Source: Triglochin maritima
Taxonomy: Eukaryota > Streptophyta > Magnoliopsida > Alismatales > Juncaginaceae
DNA: 64,000 bases
Reading direction: 5' to 3'
Assembly (NCBI GenBank): GCA_963682175.1
Contig: OY821787.1
Span: 22,360,501-22,424,500, forward strand
Each line of letters opens with the position of its first letter. Position 1 is the first letter of the stretch. Below, in pieces: positions 21,392 through 31,711 of the stretch. The notes beneath the pieces were generated by a model, which saw only the letters and a list, made by a program, of their open reading frames with translations, made no database searches and was not told the DNA's origin. Both the position numbers and the translations under genes were made by a program.

Positions 21392-21440
21392 GCGGCGAAA
21401 TCGCCGTATCCAAAGAAGAATCTGCGGCGGATCCGCCGCA
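21392..21440. promoter_or_regulatory. Paired palindromes in K leader
   Basis: GCGGCGAAATCGCCGT (21392-21407) and TGCGGCGGATCCGCCGCA (21423-21440) are 32 bp centre to centre and start about 139 bp after the primer site. Confidence 0.78.
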
Positions 21441-22316
21441 CGTCTGAAGCATCTGGGCTTCAAATTTTTCTGGGGTTGTCTCCATCTTTGGGTGGACGCG
21501 TAGAGCGATTGGAAATCTTCGAGAGCGGGCGACGAACCCAACAGAGCCTGCATAGGTAACCTTTGTTGCTTTTTTCCTCGTAATTTCTATTTTCGGAAAA
21601 TTTCCTTTTTGTAGAACTGCACGTGTTAAGCTCAAATTCCATAATTGGCAATAATTCAACTCTGACCTAAAAATTGGCAAAATTAGAAAGACTTAGTGCA
21701 TGCATCATATAGTGTTTTGTTTGCATTATTCTTGCTAAATTCTTGCAAATTATTTTTTTGTTGTTGAAGAGTGCTGGAGGCAAGGTACGTACGCGGTTTT
21801 TATCGATTGCATTTAAGCATATAATTTAGTTTGCATACAACCTTGAAATTGTCCCCCACTAAAGACAAATGTTTGACTATCTTTGCTAGATTTAAGTTAA
21901 ACTATCTTAAGGGCAACTCCGTAGATAAAGATACGGTGGGGATTTCATCACCCTTCCGTGGCCCACAAATCACAATCCTAAAGTGTTACCCAAGCCTTAA
22001 AATTAAAATCAATTAAACATTGGCCCCTAAGGACTCAGACTCAATTAAGGAGAAGATTGGTTTGACTTGCTATGACTTGAAGCTGATCGAATTTAATTTG
22101 GTGTCTAGAAACTGTTTTTGTGTTGACGTAGGTCTTCCAAGCGAAGTGGTTGTCTAATTGGCAACGACTCTGTCGGAAGAGTCCCCACTAGCTATACACT
22201 GCCTGACCAATTTGGTTTGATTACTGAGGGAGGTGAATCAAGCGAACCAATTTGATTCAACCAGTTAGGAGTCGTCTAGATTTAAGTGACATTAGGTCTA
22301 GGGACTAGCAAAATCT

Positions 22317-22331
22317 AGGTGTGGGGGTATT
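22317..22331 (+). other. K polypurine tract
   Basis: AGGTGTGGGGGTATT directly precedes LTR2. It matches the PPT strings of B, C and I. Confidence 0.8.
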
Positions 22332-23462
22332 TGATGTATTGCATACATTGCATCATATGTCTTTCATTTAGATTACTTTTATATCAATAAATGCTACTAA
22401 GGTATGTGTTTAGTCTTATTTACAGAATACAGGGACCTGAATGCAAATTACCCATATCCCGAGCATAAACGCGTGCAAGAGATTCATTTCTATCATAAAC
22501 ACCAAGTTCAAGATTATCGGGGTTCAAATTGAAGTACATCCAAGCACAAAAGCATTCAAAGACCTAATTACAAAAAGCCACGGACTTAATTGCAAAAAGC
22601 CGAGGACCGGACTGCAAATTTCGAGTACCAAAATATTATTTTGGAGAAGTCTAAAGAAAATCAATTTGGATCTCCAAATATATGAAGAAATTAATTCGGA
22701 GCTCAAAAGAAAGGAAAAAAATCAATCCAGACGCGCAAAGGACAGTTAAAACATACCATAAACACACAGGAAAAATACGGATCGAATCTGAGCCAAAAAG
22801 GTGGCGATTCCGCCGCACCCCATGTACAAAATGCAGCGTATTAGCCGCATAAAAGTCTATCCGTGCGCTCAAATTTTTACCTATGCCGGTTGAGGCTATA
22901 AATAAGGACGAAGCATGTATTGAGAAGGGAACTTGTTTTTTTTCCATTCTTTAGTAATAAAATTTTGTTCGTTTATTTCGTGTTTTTAATTTTGTTTCAT
23001 AGTTTCTCTAGGACCCCTTCTTCCCCCCATCAATGAGTTTCTAACTCTCTCCAAAGGGTGGGGGTGACGGATTTAGGGTGATGAGAAGAAGAATGATGTT
23101 ATTATTTTAATTTCGTATTAGTATATTTTGATTACTTGAGTTTTTGTTGAATCATTTATCATGTAATGCTTTATAACTAATATGATTTATTATAAGTTTC
23201 AGATTTCTCTAAACAAAACCCGATATCTAAACCTCCTCCTGCTGGACTCTCATCCATATTTGCTTTATTCTTAATTTGTTTTTGTTGTTCTTGCTTTAGA
23301 AAATTAAAAACCAAAAAATCTCAAACCTAACTTATTTCTCTCTCTTTCTTTCCTTAATAAAAAATTACAAAAATAACAATATCTCTCCCTCCTTGTGTTC
23401 GACCCATACTTGCCACGTCTTCATTGACGGGTGCACTTGTGGTATAAATAAAATTCTCATCA
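22332..23462 (+). repeat. K LTR2
   Basis: It runs TGATGTATTGC to TCTCATCA and has a TATA box at 22897-22904. The U3 pair at 22800-22850 keeps site 1, but site 2 has decayed. A primer site TGGCGCCGTTGCCGGGGA follows at 23468, identical to the consensus. Confidence 0.88.
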
Positions 23463-23623
23463 CGTTTTTGGCGCCGTTGCCGGGGAGGCGACGAAGATTT
23501 TGTTTATTTTTGGTGATTTTGATTCTATTCTGTTTATCGTGTGCGCGATCTAACTATTTGGGTTTGCGTTTCAGGAGACGACAGAGTGCTCGGCGAAATC
23601 CGGGCACATGTGCAACAAGAAGG

Positions 23624-23672
23624 GCGACGAAGTTGCCGCATCCAAAGAAGAATCTGCGGCGGATCCGCCGCA
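23624..23672. promoter_or_regulatory. Paired palindromes in K second leader copy
   Basis: GCGACGAAGTTGCCGC (decayed) and TGCGGCGGATCCGCCGCA are 32 bp centre to centre. Confidence 0.7.
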
Positions 23673-23852
23673 CTTCTGAAGCATCTGGGATTCAAATTTT
23701 TCTGGGGTTGTCTCCATCTCTGGGTGGACGCATAAAGTAACTGGAAATCTTCGAGAGCGGGCGGCGAACCCGACTGAGCGTGCGTAGGTAAGCTTTTTTG
23801 CCTTTTTGCTCATAATTTATATTTTCGGAAAAATTCCTGAATGGAAATTTCC

Positions 23853-24012
23853 TTAAAAACCAAAAAATCTCAAACCAAACTTATTTCTCTCTCTTTCTTT
23901 CCTTAATGGAAAATTACGAAAATAACAATATCTCTCCCTTCTTGTGTCCGACCCGTACTTGCAACGTCTTCATTGACGTCGTGCACTTGCGGTATAAATA
24001 AAATTCTCATCA
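23853..24012 (+). repeat. K third LTR, U5 end only
   Basis: This matches 21073-21230. Most of the second interior and this LTR's U3/R are deleted. Confidence 0.8.
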
Positions 24013-24017
24013 TTCAA
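24013..24017. repeat. Target duplication of K (right), TTCAA
   Basis: The last two bases of A's LTR (CA) follow, then A's primer site. Confidence 0.88.
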
Positions 24018-24025
24018 CAAGTTTT

Positions 24026-24043
24026 TGGCACCGTTGCCGGGGA
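24026..24043 (+). other. A primer-binding site (tRNA-Asp type)
   Basis: TGGCACCGTTGCCGGGGA has one mismatch to the 3' end complement of tRNA-Asp. It is the usual Athila primer site. Confidence 0.88.
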
Positions 24044-24177
24044 GGTGCCAGTCCAGACTCTTGTTTGGATGATTCGAGTGGATTTAATTTGTGTCGTGTA
24101 GTGTTTCGTTGTTTCAAGAGACTTAGAGTCGCCAGGAGGAATAGTTGGAGAAGTTGTGAGGCATTCTGGCCTCTGTA

Positions 24178-24216
24178 GACCGGTAATCATCGGTCTGAGA
24201 CCGCCAATTGGCGGTC
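24178..24216. promoter_or_regulatory. Paired 18-bp palindromes in A leader (18-3-18)
   Basis: GACCGGTAATCATCGGTC (24178-24195) and GACCGCCAATTGGCGGTC (24199-24216) are 21 bp centre to centre and start about 135 bp after the primer site. Site 2 is a perfect palindrome. Confidence 0.85.
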
Positions 24217-25139
24217 TGGTGAGCTTAGTTTACTCTCTTATTTCTGTGGCGTGTTTACATAATTGATGTAGTGATATGGGACTTGATTTGGCATGTTTTG
24301 ACTTATAGTTTTTCCCCAGATCAATAATCAATCTCCCTTTAAGAAACTTGGACCTTCAAACCCAAAGCAAAAGATTAGGCATTCTTTCTTGTTTAGGTCA
24401 TGCATCATGTACTCGACATAGGCACGTAGATTGCCTTTTTTTAGCTTTACTTTCCGTTGCTGAGTGCTCGCATGAGGTACGTACCTTCCTACTCTCACTC
24501 ATGCATCTCATATGAACATGCATTAGTTACTTGGAATTCCATTGCAACAAGTGTGAGTTGAGCGTTTGTTTGGAGTGTTGATTGCTAGATTAAGACTCCA
24601 AAACGCTACTGAGGAGATGTTGTCCCATATAAGATATGGTGAGGGATTTCATCACCCTTTCCTTTGCCCCAAAAACACTAATTAAGAGCCTAATTTTAAA
24701 ATCAAGTAGTCATGGGCCATTAGGATCTCGGGCGCATTAGGAGAGTGATCCAGTCACGACCGTCATGGCCTGATCGGCGTCTCCCACTCTGTCGATAGTA
24801 GGAGAGATGAGATCTCAGTATCTTAACTCACTTGCTGGGCTTTGTGGTCCTTGTCGTAGGGGGATGAGGCGTGTTGAGGCCGTGTGACCTTGTAGTTAGG
24901 CGTCGTCTAGCTGTAAGGACCTATAGCGACCTTATGATTGCTTCAGCCTTGTTTGCTTGTGTGCTTCTACCTGTACCCATCCGCCGTAGCATAAGGACTT
25001 CTTCCCTTCTCTCCTAAGTCATTCTTGCTCTCCTGTGTCCCCCCGTCTTCTCCTCTACGCACATTCTTTGTAATAAAAAAAAAGTTTTGGTGTGTGTGCA
25101 CCTTTGTGCATGCTTTCGTGGACACGAGACGAGAGTGGT
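24217..25139 (+). other. A leader, non-coding
   Basis: This matches the B leader (53180-53950) on the other strand. No gene is seen. Confidence 0.7.
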
Positions 25140-25980
25140 CGTTTGATGAGGAGTATTGTCAATCCGGCTTCGGTAGCCGATTTCTCGACACCTTCCTCCT
25201 CTCATGTTGCACACTGTCCGGGTTCAGTGGCTGCTAATTTCCGTTAGGAGGAGCAGTTGCTAGACCCACCTGTTCGACTTGCTCTTCCAGTTGTCGTTCC
25301 CATACCTCTCCGTGATCGATGCTACTTGAGCCGTACAGCTCTACCCTCATGCATCGTATTGCTAGAGGCAAATGGGAACCATTTTGAGGTTAAGCCTCTG
25401 TTTATTTCCATGCTCCCTCATTTCATTGGCAAAGGTGACCCCTATATCTTTGTCAGGGAATTTGAGGAGGTCTGTGCAATGTTCAAACTACAACAACTTA
25501 GCACAGACTCCATTCATCTTAGGCTTGTCCCCTTTGCACTGAAGGATAATGCCAAGAAGTGGTTGTACAGCAACCAGGTGAATGCCTTTAGGACTTGGGA
25601 TGACTTTCAGTTTGCATTCCTCAAAAAGTATTTTCCAAATCATCGGACTCAAAATTTGAGGAACGAAATCAATTCGTTCTATCAACATGAGACTGAATCA
25701 TTTCATGCATAATTAGAGAGGTTCAAGGAGCTACTATCCTCATGCCCTCACCATGGCATCGAGTTGTGGTGCCTGTGTCACATTGTTTACGAGGGTCTTC
25801 ACATCCCGTCCCGAACACTCCTTGAGTCCATGTGTCAAGGAGAGTTCTTAGGAAAGGATGAAAGGGAGGCATGGGCTTTCCTAGAAGACCTCGCTGAGAA
25901 AGCCATGCAATGGGAGAGTGTAAGGGAACCACCTGCATCATCTAGCATAGGAGCGAGGATCGCAAATGCAAACTCGACTA
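25140..25980 (+). pseudogene. A gag, N-terminal part
   Basis: The frame around 25257-25980 is an Athila gag: LRDRCYLSRTALPSC, then GDPYIFVREFEEVCAMF, LRLVPFALKDNAKKWLYS and FLKKYFPNHRTQNLRNEINS. It is broken upstream: B reads SMDAHFLEEEQLLDPP at this point, but A has GTG for that Met and a TAG at 25245. A second stop (TAA, 25710) follows TESFHA; the frame continues through EGLHIPSRTLLESMCQGEFL and AMQWESVREPP. D is inserted after ANANSTRS. The capsid-like domain is recognisable, but no protein can be made. Confidence 0.85.
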
Positions 25981-25985
25981 GATCG
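25981..25985. repeat. Target duplication of D (left), GATCG
   Basis: It is repeated at 34704-34708. Confidence 0.93.
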
Positions 25986-28977
25986 TGTAAGACCCGCTCC
26001 CCTGCGACATTATTAAAGTTTTATTCATCCTTCTAGTCATTTTGGGGTATGCTTGGCATACTTGGTGTGTGTTGTGGCTTCATGCCCGGGCATGATAAAG
26101 TTTCCTTTTGGGGCGAGTTTATGTGGTTTGTGGTCTGGTGCGACCCATCAGGCGGTTTTTGCAATCGGTGGCTTAATCGGGCCGATCGGGTGCAAACCGT
26201 GTGTGTATGTGGGCTTGGTTTTAGTTGAGCTCGGATTGGATGTTGTGGGCTGGCATGTGGTTGAGGTGGCCTGGTTGCCACGTCACCAGGAGATGATCTC
26301 ATAGAATCCTTGCAAATTTGAATTGTGTGCATTATGGAAAGTTTTGATGGGACCTTCAAGGAGATTGATCTATTGCCTTTTGTGCATGTTTCTTGAAACA
26401 TAAACTAGAGAAACCCTACACCAGCCGACCTCAACCTCCTCTCCTCCCTTCCACGCCACAAACTCTTACCACCACCACCACCATCATTTCTGGTTTCCTG
26501 CTGGTGGAGATCCGGCAGCTATTGAAGAAGAAGCAAAAGACTTCCTTGTGTGCAGCTAGGCGAACTTCAGCAGATCTCCGGCCAGCTTAGGTGCCTCCTT
26601 GCTGCTCAGGTATGCCTCTAGCCTTTGGATTAGGAGCTGGGGGTGGGTGTTGGGCTTAGTTCTGCACAACACCAGTGGCTGGTCGGTCATGAGGATCACG
26701 GTTTGCACAAGTAGAGTTCTACCGATTGGGTGAGCTGTGGTGCAACTCGGATCTTCAGTGGCTGACCACGTTTTTCCTTCTCCTTGCACGTCCTCCACTC
26801 CATGTTTTGCATGATGGTTTGATGGAGAAGTTCGTAGGGAGGAGGCTGGGCTGCAGGGAGACGGTTGGGTAGGGTTGTTGCATGCACCTTGCGTGAGGTG
26901 CAACCCTACATTTGTGGTTGATCTCGAAATCTCATGGGATCTGTTTCATGTTTATTTTGCTGGAGCATGCTCCCTCTCCTTTATGCATCACTGATTTGTG
27001 AGATCTCTTTCTAGCATGAACTTGTGACTTGTTATGTTATTAGTCTCGTGAATTGCCTCTGATTTCAGATCTTAGATCTATGTGTGATCTAGCTGTTTGT
27101 CCAAAGAACATTGCATGAATCGTTATGTTTTTGTTTAATCATATGTCGTGCACGGTTGGGTGGCCATTATCAGGAGATTCTCCCATGACATGTTGCTGGT
27201 TATAAGACATATATTCGTGTGTTACTTAGTGACGATAGTCAGATGTGTTTCATGACATAGTGGCTGATATAGATCGGGTATCCATGCTATAAATCGTGAC
27301 TATGTTCAGACCATATCCCATGCCTTGATTTCTGATTTTAGGTCATGTATGCTTGCATTACTTCTCGATTTCATTCACATAATGTTCCATGATTTTACGC
27401 TGATCATAAGTCACATAATCATGCGTTAGTTGAGGTCTATGTTCAGACCATATTCCATAAGGGGTTTGCAAATTTTATATCATAAGTGCTAGCATTGCTT
27501 TCGGATTATATCCTGATGTTCTCCTATAAATTATATGCTGGTTTCAGACCATATGTTCATGCATTGTCTCATGATTTGATTCATATAATCTCTGATCTAG
27601 TCTGGAATACTAAGTTCCTATCATATACACATGTTCTGAAATCCATGATGCATGATATCGATAGCTTGTGATGTTGGTTTATGATACCTCCTTCTATGGT
27701 GCATGTTCTATTACTTATTTCGTATGTATGTTTCTGATATGAAATATGTTGTTGTGGATATGTATGACGCATAGGATTTCAGACCTTATAACATCCTTAT
27801 CATGACCCGTAGATGACTCGATTAGTTGTTATCTTGATTGTCGATCTAGTTATGATTGCTTGCTATTGTGAGTGTGGGTTGATTCCTGATTGGTATGTCT
27901 GATTTCCGAGTTGGTTCAGGGCTGCTAGGAGGGTATCCGGATACTCCTCCTTGAGCTTGTTCCATACACTGTAGATGCATTAGATTTTAGATGCTTAAGT
28001 AGCTTGCATTGCATTTAATCCGATTAATAATACTGGGCACGTTCCGTTTTCTGGGCCAACGGGCCACGAGTGGGTCCTCTAGTTCCGGAGGCCATTCGCA
28101 TAAGACCTTCACGTTGGAGGCCAGGCCTAAGATAAGTCCTGGGCAGGCGCGCTGCCATTCTGTCTCAGGGTAGGTGTTCCCAAGTTTGCGATGGCACCAT
28201 GTAGGTCACTTGCCGCGAATTGGGACACTTATCCGGCGCACCGCTTTGTGCCGAGCGGGGGGTCACTGTCGAGTGACCGCCTTTGACCAGCGAGGCTGGT
28301 GTTCTGGTTCCTTTCGAGGAATGGTTCGGGTGCGCCCGACCGGCATGACTTATGGAGTCCTAGCCTTCTGTCGCATTTGATGCTTTTTGTTATGTTCTGA
28401 CCAGCATGGTTGGTATTCTGGCTCCCTTGGAGGGATTTCTGCGGGTGTTACCCGATTGGCACGACTGTTGGGGTTGTAGCCTTTTGATGCATTATGTGCT
28501 TTTCTGTTTCTGTTTTGGGATGCTTTTGTCCTTGATAGATTGCATGCATTCTTCCATATAACTCTGATTGGGCCAGGGGCATACTGAGTTTTCTTAATTG
28601 AAAACTCACGCATTTGTTAATGCGGTGCTTGCAGGTACTTAGGTTTCCACAGGGCAGACTGGACGAGTAGTCGAAGATTCTGTACACGAGGGGCACGTCG
28701 AACAGATTTTTCAGTTTCTCTTTTGCTTCCGCATTATTTATGATGTATCTCCCTTTTGAACTCGATGTAATGTATTTGACCTTGTTACCATATATGGATA
28801 ATCTCACACTTTTCAGTTATGTTTTATGTCAGTCTATCCATGTATGATCTCTCTACGCTTTGTCGAGTCGTCGTTTGGTCTGTCTTTTGTAACTCCTTCG
28901 GTCGTCGCGGAGGTCTCTGATCGCGACACTTGAGTTGGTTCCCAGTGTGCGTACCCGCGAGATCGGGGGGCGTTACA
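25986..28977 (+). repeat. D 5' LTR, 2992 bp
   Basis: Landmarks: ACCCTACACCA leader-like text at 26412; splice-donor-like CAGGTATG at about 26607; a T-rich 2-kb middle; a hairpin cluster at 28261-28455; splice-acceptor-like TGCTTGCAGGTAC at about 28626-28638. Short ORFs within it show no recognisable protein. I see no clear TATA box. Confidence 0.92.
28261..28455 (+). other. Hairpin cluster with tandem unit in D LTR
   Basis: GGTCACT/AGTGACC (28261-28278) is followed by two units 114 bp apart. Unit 1: ACCAG/CTGGT (28286-28300), TTCCT/AGGAA with loop TTCG (28308-28321), CGGG/CCCG (28327-28338). Unit 2: ACCAG/TTGGT (28400-28414), TCCCT/AGGGA (28423-28435), CGGGT/ACCCG (28442-28454). Both sides of the second and third stems changed together. 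The cluster is also at 33987-34181 and, with one unit, in H and S. Confidence 0.65.
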
Positions 28978-28980
28978 ACT

Positions 28981-28992
28981 TGGTATCAGAGC
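28981..28992 (+). other. D primer-binding site (initiator-Met tRNA)
   Basis: TGGTATCAGAGC lies 3 bp after the LTR end. Confidence 0.92.
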
Positions 28993-31711
28993 AGGTCGGT
29001 CCCTAAAGTGTGCAGAATCTAAAGACTCTCCAGTGGGGCATCTTGCCCAAACCCTGTCGGTAATTTCTTATCTTTTAGAATTGCTTTCTGATAGTGATAG
29101 ATCATATTGCATTGGTTCAATTGCTTCTTGTGGATTGCCTCGTGTACGGGGACCGAACCACCCAACCCTATCTGTCTTTATCAGTTCCCTCACCTCCTCC
29201 TACGTTTTGGTGCTCAGATCTCTAACAAGTCCAACCGGTCAAACAAGCAAGAAGTGCAAGTGCAGGCGGTGACCAGCTACCAAGCCTGGGAGGTGGCTGC
29301 AGCTGGATTTCAGCAAACTCTGCGGCTTCTCCATTAGTTTCAGGTATGCTCCTACCCCTTTAGCATAAGAGGATGTAGAGTGGGGGTCGGACGAAGTTTA
29401 GTTCAGCACCATTGTATTTGCCTATCTGAGGTTTGGTATGCACTAGTGGAGATCCACCGATTGTGTGGACTGTGGTGCACCATCCAAATTTCAGAGGTGG
29501 CTGAGCACCTCCATCTCTACCACGACTTGGGCCTCAGTCTTCCTTGGTGGTTTGCTGGAGAAACCAGAGGAAGTGGGCTCGATCGTGGAGTGCTCGTTGG
29601 GGAGGGGTTTTGCTTGCATATTGAGTGTTGTGTTAATAACCTTGTGGTGTAGAATCTTTTGATCTTTTAGATGTTATGTTCATGCATGATATTGTGATCC
29701 AGTCCATATTTTCTCGCATGATATGCTTGCTGATGTTAGATGTCATAATCACGTGTTAATTTTTTTTTTTTTTTTTGGATCAGGCGTCATGACATGTTAT
29801 TGATTTCAAATCTAGTTTCTATGGTGATCTGATTTTATGGTCAAGGAATGCTGCATTTATCGATTGGAATGTTAAGAGGAATTAAATGTGTAATTTTATC
29901 CCAGTCATGACTAATCAATGTATATGCTCTGATTTATAACCCCTCTAAGATATAATCTTTACAACATCGGAGCATAAGTTATATATTTTAATTTAAATGT
30001 TGATGCAATCGGTATAAATGCATGTATTGACTCTAATGTTGCTATGAGTTTCTGAAGTCTGATTTTATCCCCACCATGTTCAGTTTATGTGTATGATCTG
30101 ATTTCCATAAACCTTCTCTGATATGACTTGCTATGCTCTCACATGAATATTATATCAGAATTTATGAGTTGTGCTATTCATCCTATGCCGTCTTGTTTTG
30201 TACAAATCCTTATGCACGTAGATTTATATCGATCATGATTATGCTCTGACTTCTGATTTCTAGATATATGCTTTCCATGTTAGATTGCTGATATATTCAT
30301 ATATTAAGTCCTATTCATATGAGCTCGGGCCATTTTCTGAATCGCTACCTTCTAATGCATGTACGTTCTGAAATTATGATGGGTGCAATCAGTTGGATTA
30401 TAGGTGTTGTTTGTGGTGACTTGTTATTTGAGTTGATTTCATTCTAGTAGTACGCATACCACATTCATGATCTGATTTTGTATACCTTCTCTGATGTTAT
30501 CGTTATGCTTTCTTTTAGAATAAAATATGCACTCATCCATAACATATGCAACTCATTCCATGACTTATCGTAATGTGTGAATCCGAATGCATGCATGTAT
30601 ATTATTTATGGATATATGTAGACTCCTGATCTCATATGCATGTTCACCATGTTGTATTACTGATACATATATTGTTTCATGTCGGTATAATCTCTGATCA
30701 TGGCCTGATTTGCAAGATTGTAACGCATATATGTCCTGAAATTTATGACTCATGCTATCGAATGCTTGTAGTATTTACTACGATGCCTTTTGCACATTCT
30801 ATTACTCATTTCATGTTTAGATTGTTGTTAGAAAGTTATACTAGTATGCTTGACATAGTTGTTGGAAACAAGAAATTGCACTATATGAAAAGGTTAACCA
30901 AATAGTTTTGATTCTACTATGTGCATGATGATATGCCCGGAAATGTTGAAATCAGAAGTAACTTACCATCCATTCATGCATGCATGCGTAACACCTGTAT
31001 TGTCATGATTGCATCGTGGGATCTTATATTATTCATATAGTCTCAATCTTAGTATGTTTAACATGTAGTGCAACTAATGCAAATTTTAGGTGCTTATATG
31101 CGATTAGAGGTTGAGTTTACAACCTCAATGTCTTGCATGATGAGGCCTGAAATCAGTCATGTTATAATCTCATATACCTCCTAAATATACTTAGATTTAT
31201 GCATGAATGAATTATAAACCCATGGATGCGTCATTATCGATTGAAGTAAATGTTGTATATCATCTCATCATGACCCATAGCTCCTGCTGGTTGCATGTTC
31301 GATTTCCATGATCCATGATTACTATAGCATGTGCTTTACCAAATTTATTATAGTTGTTGTTGTTATGAGTATGATGATGTAGGTGCACGCAAGTAAGTTC
31401 ATGATGTGATATTATGACTACGATTTCACGAGTTAGTGGTTGTCTAGATACATCATGCACATGTATATTTAACCATCGAAATCTTATTTTAAATACACTT
31501 TTAAATTATTGTCCACATGTCATATTTCCTCTTATTATTAGTTGTTAGATTCTTGTGATTGGTTCATGATTTGGTCTCAGAATCTTTGGTTGTCATGGCA
31601 CTGGTATTTCATCATCTTATAGCATTTTTTGTTGAGGTTTGAGGTGAGGAATTTGTATTCCGAGCTTGAGAGTTAGTGATAGCAAATTTCGAGGACGAAA
31701 TTTTGGTAGGT
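28993..31711 (+). other. D interior, non-coding and LTR-like
   Basis: No gene is seen. From about 29150 the sequence follows the LTR plan in order: TCAGGTATGC near 29340 (LTR 26607), a 'ACCGATTG...CTGTGGTGCA' block near 29455 (LTR 26730), AT-rich text with CTGATTTC repeats, and CATCATGACCCATAG at 31264 (LTR 27796). A run of 18 T lies at 29760-29777. The end GAGGACGAAATTTTGGTAGGT (31691-31711) is the PPT region. Confidence 0.65.

Larger units (their letters stand above)
20054..24012 (+). mobile_element. Element K: three-LTR Athila derivative without coding
   Basis: Order: LTR1 (20054-21230), interior 1 (21231-22331), LTR2 (22332-23462), partial interior 2 (23463-about 23852), U5 end of a third LTR (about 23853-24012). 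TTCAA flanks the whole (20049-20053, 24013-24017), so it behaves as one insertion. LTR-interior-LTR-interior-LTR arrays arise by unequal recombination between LTRs; a later deletion shortened the second unit. The interior is leader joined straight to the PPT region, with no gag or pol. Confidence 0.88.

Noticed and set aside
26053..26401. ORFs on both strands in the D LTR, repeated at 31779-32127
   Set aside because: Repetition is due to the LTR pair; no homology, and the frames are not kept in H or S.
29760..29777. Run of 18 T in the D interior as a terminator
   Set aside because: A simple homopolymer with no neighbouring gene; probably slippage or assembly noise.
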